From positions 1 through 38,096 of the forward strand of contig JANQQW010000193.1 of assembly GCA_028284885.1 (NCBI GenBank): a DNA stretch of 38,096 nucleotides, read 5' to 3'. The notes beneath the pieces were generated by a model. That model ran no database searches. It was not told where the DNA came from and was given only the letters and a program-made list of their open reading frames with translations. This stretch comes from Planctomycetaceae bacterium (lineage in GTDB: Bacteria > Planctomycetota > Planctomycetia > Planctomycetales > Planctomycetaceae). Position 1 is the stretch's first letter, and each line of letters opens with the position of its first letter. Of the stretch, positions 24,342 through 32,368 are shown piece after piece. Made by a program: the position numbers and the translations under genes.

Positions 24342-25625
24342 TCACCCCTGCACGATTCCGCTCACGTCGATCAGGTGGAGTTGCCGGCCCGCGCCGGTGT
24401 GCGGGGAGTCGATGCAGACCGTCAGGCCGTCGTTGCTGCTGCGGGGGTGGGTGTCGCACCGCCACTCGCCAGAGTAGACCTTCGGCAGGTGGAAGCCGCC
24501 GAGCGGGTGCCGCTGGCCGGTCGGCACGTGGAACAGGTACGGGTTCTGGTTCCGGTCGCCGTCCGGGTAGGTGTCGTTGAGGATCCAGTCGTTCCCTTCG
24601 ATCGGCAGGTAGGTGTTGTGGCCGTTCTTGGTCATCACGCCGTCGCCGACGATCTCGACCTCGCGGGTCTTGTCCTTGACGACGTAGAAGGCGGCCTTCT
24701 TCCCTTTGGGTTTGGTCCACATGCAGACGTGCTCGGGGTCCCGCCAGATGAAGTGGGACGTGTGGCCGGAGGGGTCGAGGACGTACGGGTCGCTGCCGTC
24801 GACGTTGGCCGTGAACATCCTCGTGGTGAACCGTCCGGTCGGTCCGCCGGTCTTCGGGTCGCGGGCCCGCCAGCGGTGCAGCACGATGAACCGCTTCGCA
24901 TCCGGCGAGACGAGCAGGTGGTTGAAGTAGTGCCACACGTCGTCGAGCGTCCGGCCGTCGTAGGGGATGCGGGCGACGTCGGCGAGCGAGAGGACGAGCT
25001 TGGACTCTCCGCTGCGGAGGTCGACGCGGAACACGCCGGAGTCCTTCGGGGCGAGTTCGTCGCCGTACGGGTCGGGCAGTCCGACGTAGCCGTAGCCGGG
25101 CCGCATGACCTGGATGCGGGCGAAGTCGGCGGAGAGGCCGAACGTGCCGTCCGGGCTGAGCGTGTACAGCGGCCGGGGCAGCGTGCGGCCCTCGCGGTTC
25201 GTCACGTTCATCACCCGGCAGACGTGCTGGTCGTCCTCGCGGTCGTTCCAGCAGACCTCCTTCTCCGAGCCGGGCAGCCACTGCAGCATGCAGCCCTGCT
25301 GCCAGCCCCACGCCCGGCTCTCGCCGAGCTCGACCCACGCGTCGTCCTTCGCCGTGTCGACGTAGCCGACCTTGACGGCGTCGTCCGCCCGCGGCGTGCG
25401 GTGCTCGAAGGCGACCTGGTTCGAGAGGACCTTCGTGTTCGTCGGGTCGAACTGCAGCTTGTCGTAGTAGCCGAACCAGTGGTGCTTCGGCCCGCGGGTG
25501 ATCGTCCGGACGGGCGGCAGCGACTTCTTCGGCTCCGCGCCGCGGACGACGTTCAGGCCCCCGAGGGCGAGTGTGCCGACGGCGATGTGAGCGAGGGCGG
25601 AACGGCGGTCGATTGTGCGATTCAT
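24342..25625 (-). CDS. exported PD40/oligogalacturonate-lyase-like beta-propeller protein
   Basis: The 427-aa protein starts MNRTIDRRSALAHIAVG, a twin-arginine-like signal before a hydrophobic stretch that ends near VVRGA. The remainder is a beta-propeller with repeated strand motifs: KHHWFGYYDKLQFD, GCMLQWLPGSEKEVCWND, VSPDAKRFIVLHRW and SGHTSHFIWRDPEHVCMW. It also has the histidine-containing NGHNTYLP and DTHPRSSNDG near the C-terminus. These resemble oligogalacturonate lyase-like/PD40 proteins, where His residues bind Mn2+, but enzymatic activity here is not established. The ATG at 25625 (GGAAG upstream) was chosen over the longer frame to 25895 because of the clear signal peptide. It is upstream of the DCC gene by 73 bp. 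Confidence 0.82.
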   Translation of the reverse strand: MNRTIDRRSALAHIAVGTLALGGLNVVRGAEPKKSLPPVRTITRGPKHHWFGYYDKLQFDPTNTKVLSNQVAFEHRTPRADDAVKVGYVDTAKDDAWVELGESRAWGWQQGCMLQWLPGSEKEVCWNDREDDQHVCRVMNVTNREGRTLPRPLYTLSPDGTFGLSADFARIQVMRPGYGYVGLPDPYGDELAPKDSGVFRVDLRSGESKLVLSLADVARIPYDGRTLDDVWHYFNHLLVSPDAKRFIVLHRWRARDPKTGGPTGRFTTRMFTANVDGSDPYVLDPSGHTSHFIWRDPEHVCMWTKPKGKKAAFYVVKDKTREVEIVGDGVMTKNGHNTYLPIEGNDWILNDTYPDGDRNQNPYLFHVPTGQRHPLGGFHLPKVYSGEWRCDTHPRSSNDGLTVCIDSPHTGAGRQLHLIDVSGIVQG

Positions 25626-25655
25626 GGGGTCTTCCGAGGGAGAGCGAGCACGAGG

Positions 25656-25661
25656 ATCATA
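25656..25661 (-). promoter_or_regulatory. candidate -10 box for the PD40 gene
   Basis: TATGAT on the minus strand (25661-25656) is 30 bp before the ATG at 25625. No convincing -35 is seen at 16-18 bp, and the expected position falls on the arm of repeat element 3. Confidence 0.35.
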
Positions 25662-25679
25662 ACGCAACGACGATTCTGT

Positions 25680-25826
25680 AGGGGCCGGACTCCGTGCCGG
25701 CCCTGCGGGTGAATTCGAGTGCCGACGCTCGACACCCGACATCGCTCCCGCGTGACGAGGACGTTCTCCGGCGGGTGACGTCGATGCCGGCAGCAACGTC
25801 CAGGGCCGGCACGGAGTCCGGCCCCT
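25680..25826. repeat. perfect inverted-arm repeat element 3 (GGGGCCGGACTCCG family)
   Basis: Left arm 25680-25705 and right arm 25801-25826 are perfect 26-bp reverse complements, beginning AGGGGCCGGACTCCGTG at the left outer end. The 95 bp between them carries no gene. The element is 147 bp, lies between the PD40 gene start and the sulfatase stop, and ends 7 bp from the latter. Short GC-rich elements of this type recur through many planctomycete and proteobacterial genomes. No target duplication is visible. Confidence 0.85.
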
Positions 25827-25833
25827 CCAGCCG

Positions 25834-27273
25834 TCACAGGGAACCGGGCGGACGGTTCTCCTTCCCCGGCCTGCCGTTGTCGCCGAGTGCCTCACGGGCC
25901 TCCTCGCCGTACTTCTTCAGCCGCTCGACGACGTCCGGGTGGGCGTCCTTCACGTCGTTCCACTCGCCGGTTCCCTCGGAGAGGTCGTACAGGGCGAGGC
26001 CGGTCGTCAACTGCGAGTAGTTGGTCGGCTTGCCGCCCGTGCCGCCGGGGCGGCCCAGCATGCTGCGATAGCCGTGCGGGAAGTGCAGCTTCCACTTGCC
26101 GCTGCGGACCGCCTGCAGCTGCCGGCCGTAGTACATCCAGTACGCCTCGTGCGGCGTGGTGGCCCCTTTCTCGCAGGCGAGCAGCGGCCAGACGTCCTTG
26201 CCGTCGATCGGCTTCTCCGGCAGCTTCGCACCGGCCAGCTTGGCGAAGGTGGGGAGCACGTCGATCGTCGAGGCCATCTCCCGCTGCACCTTGCCGGCCG
26301 GGATCCTGCCGGGCCAGCGGGCGAGGAACGGCTCGCGGCAGCCGCCGTCCCACATCGTCCCCTTCCCCTCGCGGTGCGGCCCGGCGGACCCGGCGTGGTC
26401 GCCGTAGCTCAGCCAGGGGCCGTTGTCTGAGGTGAAGACGACGAGCGTGTTCTCGTCGAGGTCGAGCCGCTTCAGCGTCTCCAGGATCTGGCCGACCGAC
26501 CAGTCGATCTCCGCGATCACGTCGCCGAACAACCCTCGCCTCGTCTTCCCCTTGAACTTGTCGCTGACGTACAGCGGCACGTGCGGCATGGAGTGCGGCA
26601 GGTAGACGAAGAACGGTTCGTCGGCGTGCTCCTCGATGAACTTCACCGCTCGCTCGGTGTACCACGTCGTCAGCTGCGTCTGGTCCTCCGGCGTCACCTT
26701 CGGGTTCACGATCTCGTTCTCGTCGATCAGCGACAGGTGCGGCCACCGCTTCAGCCGTTCCTCCATCGGCAGGTGGGCGACGCCGGGGTGGTAGGGCCAC
26801 ATGTCGTTGGAGTAGGGGAGCCCGAAGTAGTCGTCGAAGCCGTGCTGCATCGGCAGGAACTTCTCGTGATGTCCGAGGTGCCACTTGCCGTAGCAGGCGG
26901 TCGCGTAGCCGGCCGACTTCAACACCTCGGCGATCGTCTCCTCGTCCGGGTTGATGCCGATGTTCGACTTCGGCCCGAGCGCCCCGAAGATGCCGACGCG
27001 GGCGTTGTAGCAGCCCGTCATCAAGGCGGCACGGGAGGCCGAGCAGACCGCCTGCGAGACGTAGAAGTCCGTGAAGCGGACCCCCTCGGCGGCCATCCGG
27101 TCGAGGTGCGGCGTCTCGTACCCGACCGCCCCGTACGCCCCGACGTCGGCCCAACCGAGGTCGTCGCAGAAGATCAGCACGAAGTTCGGCTTCACGTCGT
27201 CCGCGTGGACGTCGGCCGTGGAGGCCGCGAACAGGGTCAGCAGCAGGGCGGTCGTCGCGAGACGGCGAGGCAT
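25834..27273 (-). CDS. exported arylsulfatase (formylglycine type)
   Basis: The 479-aa protein is a type I sulfatase. The signal peptide ([20 protein letters not shown], cut near VHA) is followed by [13 protein letters not shown] (29-41, metal Asp pair 37-38). The modification motif CSASR (77-81) has its Cys converted to formylglycine by FGE. Further on are [27 protein letters not shown] and [22 protein letters not shown]. It would remove sulfate from sulfated carbohydrates in the periplasm; the substrate is unknown. Planctomycetes carry many such genes. The PD40 gene lies downstream on the same strand beyond repeat element 3. No modifying enzyme gene is in the window. Confidence 0.95.
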   Translation of the reverse strand: MPRRLATTALLLTLFAASTADVHADDVKPNFVLIFCDDLGWADVGAYGAVGYETPHLDRMAAEGVRFTDFYVSQAVCSASRAALMTGCYNARVGIFGALGPKSNIGINPDEETIAEVLKSAGYATACYGKWHLGHHEKFLPMQHGFDDYFGLPYSNDMWPYHPGVAHLPMEERLKRWPHLSLIDENEIVNPKVTPEDQTQLTTWYTERAVKFIEEHADEPFFVYLPHSMPHVPLYVSDKFKGKTRRGLFGDVIAEIDWSVGQILETLKRLDLDENTLVVFTSDNGPWLSYGDHAGSAGPHREGKGTMWDGGCREPFLARWPGRIPAGKVQREMASTIDVLPTFAKLAGAKLPEKPIDGKDVWPLLACEKGATTPHEAYWMYYGRQLQAVRSGKWKLHFPHGYRSMLGRPGGTGGKPTNYSQLTTGLALYDLSEGTGEWNDVKDAHPDVVERLKKYGEEAREALGDNGRPGKENRPPGSL

Positions 27274-27341
27274 GGGGCGCTCCGGGCGGTGGATCGAGTC
27301 GGACGGCCGATCCTACGCGAGAGCCCGGCCGAAGTTCACGC

Positions 27342-28436
27342 TCAGGAGTCGGCGGCGCGGAACGTGTGGCTCCAGCTGACGGTCTCGCTCCCCTCGCCCT
27401 GCCAGCGGACGCGGGCGTACTCCACGCGGCCCTCGCCGATCAGCTGGGCCGGGCGGTCGAGGAAGTTGCCGAGCAGTTCCTGGATCGAGGCGGGGAGCGT
27501 GTCGTCGTCGCTGCGGGGCTGGTAGTGCGAGAGGACGACCAGTTGGTAGGTGCCGGGCTTCGGCAGCTGGAGCGTGTAGTTCCCCTCCTCGTCGACGAGT
27601 GCGACGTCGCCGCCGAGCGCGTTGAGGGCCGCCCGAGCGACCTTCAGGTCCTCCTCCGGGTCGCCGGGACGCAGGCCGAGCACGGCGACCTTGACCGTGC
27701 CGGCCCGTTCGTCGGGCAACGCCAGCACGCGTGCCCCGCGGTCCGGCTTGTCGCCGTTCTCCGTCCGGTACTTGACCGTCCCCGCGACCGAGGCCGGCGG
27801 GCCGGCGTCCACGCCCTTCTTCGCGGCCCCGTCCGACTCCGTCGACTCGCCCCCGGCGATCGGTGCGGCCGCCGTCGGCGGGAACAGGAACCGTCCGGCG
27901 AGGATGCCGATCAGCGCTCCCGACAAGCCGACGACCGCGACGATCAGCAGCAGCGTCGTTCGCGACTCCGGCTTGGCCGGTTGGCTCGGCGGCTGGACGA
28001 ACCCCTCGAGCGGGTTGCCGGCGGGCTCGTACGGAACGCTCGGCGGCGGAGCGGAAATCTGCTTCGGCACGACCGGCTGCGGCGGCTCCACGGCGACCGG
28101 GCCCCCCGGCTCTTCCAAGGGAACCGCCTGCGGAGGCGGTGCCGCGAGGGCGACCGGCTCGAGCGTCTCCTCCGAGACGTGCCCCATGCTGGGGTTGTCG
28201 CTGTCGGCCAGCACGAGCCCGGGGACCTCGCCGATGCTGGCGAGTCGGTCGAGTGCGTCGGCAAGCGAGGAGTCGGCCAAGTCGAGCTTCGGCTGCGGCA
28301 GCGGGGCGACGTTGCCGTTCAGATCCGGAACGCGGATCGACCGACCGCACTGGGGGCAGTCGACGACCTTCTCCGCCATCGCCCGGGAGATGCCCAGGAA
28401 CTGGCGGCAGTGGTGGCAGCGAAACTTGATCGGCAT
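27342..28436 (-). CDS. N-terminal zinc ribbon plus TM protein with carboxypeptidase-regulatory-like end
   Basis: The 364-aa protein begins FRCHHCRQFLGISRA, then DCPQCGRSIRVPD. These two CxxC pairs (residues 7-10 and 27-30) form a zinc ribbon common in planctomycete proteins. A Pro/Glu-rich linker (about 45-170) with low complexity leads to one transmembrane helix (about 173-198: TLLLIVAVVGLSGALIGILAG). The C-terminus (about 225-340) is a beta-rich domain (GTVKYRTENGD, NYTLQLPKPGTYQLVV, WSHTFRAADS) like carboxypeptidase-regulatory/Ig folds. The predicted topology is cytoplasmic zinc ribbon and external beta domain. Function is unknown. It has its own promoter and is divergent from the Gfo/Idh/MocA gene. 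Confidence 0.8.
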   Translation of the reverse strand: MPIKFRCHHCRQFLGISRAMAEKVVDCPQCGRSIRVPDLNGNVAPLPQPKLDLADSSLADALDRLASIGEVPGLVLADSDNPSMGHVSEETLEPVALAAPPPQAVPLEEPGGPVAVEPPQPVVPKQISAPPPSVPYEPAGNPLEGFVQPPSQPAKPESRTTLLLIVAVVGLSGALIGILAGRFLFPPTAAAPIAGGESTESDGAAKKGVDAGPPASVAGTVKYRTENGDKPDRGARVLALPDERAGTVKVAVLGLRPGDPEEDLKVARAALNALGGDVALVDEEGNYTLQLPKPGTYQLVVLSHYQPRSDDDTLPASIQELLGNFLDRPAQLIGEGRVEYARVRWQGEGSETVSWSHTFRAADS

Positions 28437-28468
28437 CCGCGTCGAGTCGCTTCGAGGGGTGAACTTCC

Positions 28469-28497
28469 ACTGTCCACCGGTCCGGGAACGGTGTCAA
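28469..28497 (-). promoter_or_regulatory. predicted promoter of the zinc-ribbon gene
   Basis: A perfect TTGACA (28497-28492, minus strand) and GACAGT (28474-28469) are 17 bp apart. The -10 box deviates in its first base. The ATG is at 28436. Confidence 0.45.
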
Positions 28498-28509
28498 TGG
28501 GCGAACGAG

Positions 28510-28539
28510 TCGAACATCCGGCCGCGGAGCGGGTATGAT
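28510..28539 (+). promoter_or_regulatory. predicted promoter of the Gfo/Idh/MocA gene
   Basis: TCGAAC (28510-28515) and TATGAT (28534-28539) are 18 bp apart. The ATG at 28575 is 35 bp past the -10 box, which is AT-rich compared with the surroundings. Confidence 0.48.
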
Positions 28540-28574
28540 GAAATGTTGACGTTCCTCGAACTCGGTCCCACCAC

Positions 28575-29867
28575 ATGTCCACGTCCGACGCTCCCCGCTC
28601 CTCCGTCAACCGGCGTGAGTTCCTCGAGTCGAGTGCCGCCAACGCTGCCGGGATGGCGGCCGGCATGGTGGGACTCGGCGGTGCAGCCGCGCTCGCCGCG
28701 GGCCGGAAGGGCGACCGCGGGCCGAACGAGCACGTCCGGGTCGGCCTCGTCGGCGTGCGGGGTCGAGGACGTGAGCTGGCCGCCGGGCTGGCCGAACTCG
28801 GTGACGCGACCGTGACGACCGTCTGCGACGTCGACGGCAAGCAGCGGGACGCCGTCGCCCGCGAGGTGGCCGAGTCGTTCGGCACGGCCCCCGGCGTGGA
28901 GTCGGACTACCACCGCCTTCTGGACGACCCACAACTCGACGCCGTGCTGATCGCCACGCCCGACCACTGGCACGCGGACATGACGATCGAGGCGTGCAAG
29001 GCGGGGAAGGACGTCTACCTCGAGGTCCCGCTGACGCACACGGTCGCCGAGGGAACGGCCGTCGTCTCGGCGGCCCGGGAACACGGCCGCATCGTGCAGG
29101 CCGGCCTGCAGCACCGGAGCGGTGCCCACTTCCAGTCCGCGGTCGAACTCGTCCGCGGCGGCGGCATCGGGAACGTCCGTATGGCCCGGGCCTGGGCGAC
29201 GCACGAACGGAAGCCGATCGGCCGTCGCCGCGACGGCGACCAGCCGGAGACCACCGACTACACCCGCTGGCTCGGCCCGGCACCGGGCCGTGCGTTCAAC
29301 GCGAACCGCTTCCACCACAACTGGCGGTGGTTCTGGGACTACGGCAGCGGCGAGCTGGGGAACTGGGGCGTACACCTGCTCGACGTCGCCCGCTGGGGCA
29401 TCGGGGTCGGTCTCCCGACACGGGTCTCCTCGACCGGCGGGACGCTCTACTTCGACGACGACCAGGAGACGCCCGACACGCAGACCGTCTGCTTCGACTA
29501 CGGGGCCGCGAAGATCGTGTGGGAGCACCGGCAGTGGAGCCGTCGCGGGATCGAGGGGCGGAGCGCGGGGGTCGCCTTCTACGGGGACGCCGGGACGCTC
29601 GTCGTCGACCGCAGCGGCTGGAAGGTGTTCGACCGCAAGGACGCCCCCCGCAGCGTCGCGAGCGACTGCCTCGGCCCCCACCTGCGGAACTTCGTCGACG
29701 CGATCCGCACGCGGGAGAAGCCGGTCGCCGACGCCGGGGTCGCCCACGTCTCGACGACCCTCTGCCACCTCGGCAACGCCGCCCACCGGGTCGGTCGCGA
29801 GATTGCCTTCGACCCGTCGACCTGCACCTGCCCGTTCGACGACGACGCGCAGGCCCTGCTCGGCTGA
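28575..29867 (+). CDS. Tat-exported Gfo/Idh/MocA oxidoreductase, EKP motif altered
   Basis: The 430-aa protein starts with a twin-arginine signal (NRREFLESSAANAAGMAAG, 12-30). A Rossmann nucleotide site follows (VRVGLVGVRGRG, 54-65), then VLIATPDHWHADM (124-136). The position where the family normally has EKP reads LEVPLTHTV, so the lysine that usually contacts cofactor and substrate is Val151. The second domain has FHHNWRWFWDYGSGELGNWG, which many planctomycete homologues share, and VHLLDVARWG. Such enzymes are NAD(P)-dependent sugar or inositol dehydrogenases. The lysine change could mean a different chemistry or reduced activity. The gene stands alone with its own promoter, with the duplicated secretin-like gene 102 bp downstream. 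Confidence 0.9.
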   Translation: MSTSDAPRSSVNRREFLESSAANAAGMAAGMVGLGGAAALAAGRKGDRGPNEHVRVGLVGVRGRGRELAAGLAELGDATVTTVCDVDGKQRDAVAREVAESFGTAPGVESDYHRLLDDPQLDAVLIATPDHWHADMTIEACKAGKDVYLEVPLTHTVAEGTAVVSAAREHGRIVQAGLQHRSGAHFQSAVELVRGGGIGNVRMARAWATHERKPIGRRRDGDQPETTDYTRWLGPAPGRAFNANRFHHNWRWFWDYGSGELGNWGVHLLDVARWGIGVGLPTRVSSTGGTLYFDDDQETPDTQTVCFDYGAAKIVWEHRQWSRRGIEGRSAGVAFYGDAGTLVVDRSGWKVFDRKDAPRSVASDCLGPHLRNFVDAIRTREKPVADAGVAHVSTTLCHLGNAAHRVGREIAFDPSTCTCPFDDDAQALLG

Positions 29868-29916
29868 ACCGTTCGAGGCCAGCGGATTCGAGGAGATTTC
29901 GGCGGTCGCCCCCGGC

Positions 29917-29922
29917 TAGACT
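29917..29922 (+). promoter_or_regulatory. candidate -10 box upstream of the duplicated gene
   Basis: TAGACT (29917-29922) in the context GGCTAGACTGAAGG is 48 bp upstream of the ATG at 29970. No -35 is clear at 16-18 bp. Confidence 0.33.
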
Positions 29923-29969
29923 GAAGGCTCACAGCCGTATCCTCGGCGGGCCCAGTCCGGGAGACTTCG

Positions 29970-31595
29970 ATGCCGCTGCTCCGCGCTCTGCTGTTCGTCC
30001 ACCTGTGCACTCCGTTCGCGTTGGCCCAGGAGGCTCCGCGAGTGGCCGCCGACACGCGGCCCGTGGCGAAGTCGCTGCGGGTCGGGCCGGCCTTCGACGC
30101 CGCGTTCCGGCAGAAGCTCGACAAGCAGATCTCGGTCGAGTGGACCGACGTGACGTTGCTCGACGCGATCGAGCGACTCTCCGACATGGGTGACCTGCCG
30201 ATCGTGATCGACGACGTCGCGCTGGAAGAGGAAGGGGTGCCGCGCGACGAGCCGATCACGCACCGCGCGAAGAAGATCCCCTTGCACAGCGTGCTCAGCC
30301 GCGTCCTCGAGCCGCTGAACCTGACGTACCTCTGCCGGGCGGAGACGATGGTCGTCACGTCGTTCGTCGTCGCCGAGGAGCTGGGCAACCTTGTCTCCGT
30401 CACCTACGACATTCGCGAGTTGTCGAAGTCGTTGACTCCTCAGCCCGATCCTGCCGCGGTGTTGAAGAGCGAGCGCGCGTATCCGTTCGACTCGGCGGCG
30501 AGACAGCGGATGGGGTTCTGCGGCGGGACCGTTTCGGGGTGCCTCTACGTCCCCGAACCGGTCGGCCAGGAGGCACTCTGGGACGCGATCATCCGCCAGA
30601 CCGGGCCGCCGGAGGCGTGGGCCGACCAAGGGGGCCCCGGCGACGTCGCCGTCGTCCGCGGCCTCGCGTTCGTGCGGCAGACCCAGCAGGTGCAGCGGGA
30701 GATCGACCACATCCTGGCGGAGCTGTCGGCCATGGTCGGGTCCGAGCCGGACGGCCGGGTGGTCCGTCTGTTCGAGACGCCGAACGAGCGACGCATTCGG
30801 GCAACGCTCGACGAGAAGATCGACGTGAGGTTCGTCGACGAGCCGCTGGTCGACGTCCTCGCGAAGTTGGCGGACACCGTCGACGTCGATCTGCGATACG
30901 ACCGTATCGCCCTCGAGGAGGAGGGAGTCCCGCTCGACGAACCAGTCAACCTGGTGCTGGGTGACAAGACGTTGCGAACCGTGCTGCAACACGTTCTCAA
31001 CCGGCTGAACCTCACGGCGATCGTCAGGCACGAGAGCCTCGTCGTCACCTCGACCGTCGTCGCCGAGGAACTCGGCAACCTGCAGATCGCCCTGTTCGAC
31101 GTGCGAGGCCTCGTCGGCGACGACCCGGACCAGTTGATCGACGCGATCGTCCGGTTGGACGGCCCGCCGGAGTCGTGGGCCGACCAGGGTGGAGCGGGCG
31201 ACATCGCCATCCTCGCCGGCCGGTTCCTCCTGGTGCGGCAGACGCAGGCGATCCTCGACGAGATCGAGACGATGGTCGACGTCCTCCGCGCCCGGCCGCC
31301 GTTGCCGCGGAAGCGAGACGTCCCGAAGGACGACGAACGGCTGATGCTCGACTACACCGTCGTCGAGCACGACGTCGACGAGGTGGTCGACCTGATCGAG
31401 ACGATGGTCGTGCCGGAGAGCGGCCCGGGCGACACGCGGATCGTGATACGCAAGGTCGGCCGGCAGCTGTTCGTCCGCACGACGTACGCCAACCACCGCC
31501 GCATCCACGCCCTGCTGTCGAAGCTCAACCCGTATTCGTCGTTCAACGCGGGGCTGCTGCCGGGGAACGTCGGCGCCAGCGGCTTCGGCGACTGA
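29970..31595 (+). CDS. exported protein with duplicated secretin-N-like (STN + N1-like) modules
   Basis: The 541-aa protein has a signal peptide (MPLLRALLFVHLCTPFALAQ). Residues about 44-255 and 274-438 are a tandem duplication: LDKQISVEWTD / LDEKIDVRFVD, then VALEEEGVPRDEP / IALEEEGVPLDEP, SFVVAEELGNL / STVVAEELGNL, and GPPEAWADQGG / GPPESWADQGG. The first half of each unit resembles an STN domain. The second half, with the (V/I)RQTQ ending, resembles the secretin N1/KH-like fold. A third, more diverged copy of that second half is at about 461-519. There is no secretin beta-barrel. Unit 1 carries an extra segment (about 156-197). Function is unknown; a periplasmic ring or scaffold role is an inference. 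Confidence 0.75.
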   Translation: MPLLRALLFVHLCTPFALAQEAPRVAADTRPVAKSLRVGPAFDAAFRQKLDKQISVEWTDVTLLDAIERLSDMGDLPIVIDDVALEEEGVPRDEPITHRAKKIPLHSVLSRVLEPLNLTYLCRAETMVVTSFVVAEELGNLVSVTYDIRELSKSLTPQPDPAAVLKSERAYPFDSAARQRMGFCGGTVSGCLYVPEPVGQEALWDAIIRQTGPPEAWADQGGPGDVAVVRGLAFVRQTQQVQREIDHILAELSAMVGSEPDGRVVRLFETPNERRIRATLDEKIDVRFVDEPLVDVLAKLADTVDVDLRYDRIALEEEGVPLDEPVNLVLGDKTLRTVLQHVLNRLNLTAIVRHESLVVTSTVVAEELGNLQIALFDVRGLVGDDPDQLIDAIVRLDGPPESWADQGGAGDIAILAGRFLLVRQTQAILDEIETMVDVLRARPPLPRKRDVPKDDERLMLDYTVVEHDVDEVVDLIETMVVPESGPGDTRIVIRKVGRQLFVRTTYANHRRIHALLSKLNPYSSFNAGLLPGNVGASGFGD

Positions 31596-31618
31596 CCGGT
31601 TGCTGACGCCAGTTCGTC

Positions 31619-31648
31619 TTGTGGCCGTTCGTCGGTCCGTCGTAGCCT
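31619..31648 (+). promoter_or_regulatory. predicted promoter of the 178-aa gene
   Basis: TTGTGG (31619-31624) and TAGCCT (31643-31648) are 18 bp apart. The ATG at 31682 is 33 bp past the -10 box and has a GGAGG site 6 bp upstream. Confidence 0.48.
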
Positions 31649-31681
31649 CCCGGCCGTTCGGTGGTGCCGTGGAGGTCGACG

Positions 31682-32218
31682 ATGCCCGTTCTCGCCGCGA
31701 CCCGACTGCTGGAGTTCGTCACGTTCGAGGCGGTGCTCGGGACGGTCTCGCTGTCGGTCACGCTCTACTTCTGGCTGGTGCAGGCCCGGCGGGAGCGGCC
31801 GCGGCTGTCGTTCCACCAGTTGCGGGACTTCCGGGTCTCCAAGCGGCGGGGGGACACCGAGGAGACGCGGCGGCTGGGGCTGATGCAGATTCAGCCGTGC
31901 GGCGTGCTCGTCGTGAACCACAGCACGCGGCAGAACTCGATCATCCGCTTCGACTGCTACCTGAAGCGGGACGGCCGGCCGGTCCGCGGGACGTGGGGCT
32001 ACGTGGACGACGACGCCCCGCCGTGGAACCTGGCCCCGGAGTCGACGCTCGCCCTGAAACTGGCCTGCTTCTTCGAGGTGCCCGCGGACTTCGAGACCGA
32101 CGACGACACGGAGATTCTCGTCGTCTTCGAGACGGCGAGCGGCCGCAACTTCTCGCACGTATTCCGAATCCGCACGCCCGCGGACTCCAGCGACGTCGCC
32201 TACCGTACGGCGGCGTGA
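31682..32218 (+). CDS. membrane-anchored protein of unknown function, 178 aa
   Basis: I do not recognise this family. One N-terminal hydrophobic segment (about 10-34: LEFVTFEAVLGTVSLSVTLY) is followed by a basic patch (QARRERPRL). A predicted beta-rich domain follows (LVVNHSTRQNSIIRFDCYL, LKLACFFEVPADFE, EILVVFETASGRNFSHVF). It looks like a small membrane-tethered sandwich domain. The ATG at 31682 is preferred because GGAGG lies 6 bp upstream; the frame also opens at a GTG at 31661. It stands between the duplicated secretin-like gene and the receiver-domain gene on the same strand. Confidence 0.68.
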   Translation: MPVLAATRLLEFVTFEAVLGTVSLSVTLYFWLVQARRERPRLSFHQLRDFRVSKRRGDTEETRRLGLMQIQPCGVLVVNHSTRQNSIIRFDCYLKRDGRPVRGTWGYVDDDAPPWNLAPESTLALKLACFFEVPADFETDDDTEILVVFETASGRNFSHVFRIRTPADSSDVAYRTAA

Positions 32219-32330
32219 TCGAACTGGCGGCAACATCCTCATGACCGGAACACCCGGACGTTGCCACGACCGCTGCCCGGCGGGTTTCCCCTGGGCGGCC
32301 GCGAGGGCGAGCTACGTTTGCAGCACACCG

Positions 32331-32343
32331 ACGGACGGTCCGT
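32331..32343. promoter_or_regulatory. 13-bp palindrome upstream of the receiver gene
   Basis: ACGGAC-G-GTCCGT (32331-32343) is a perfect odd palindrome 25 bp upstream of the ATG at 32369. It lies just after a possible TACGTT -10 box (32313-32318), so it could be an operator site or an mRNA hairpin. Confidence 0.3.
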
Positions 32344-32368
32344 CCATCCCCCTGCGCGAGTCGGGACG

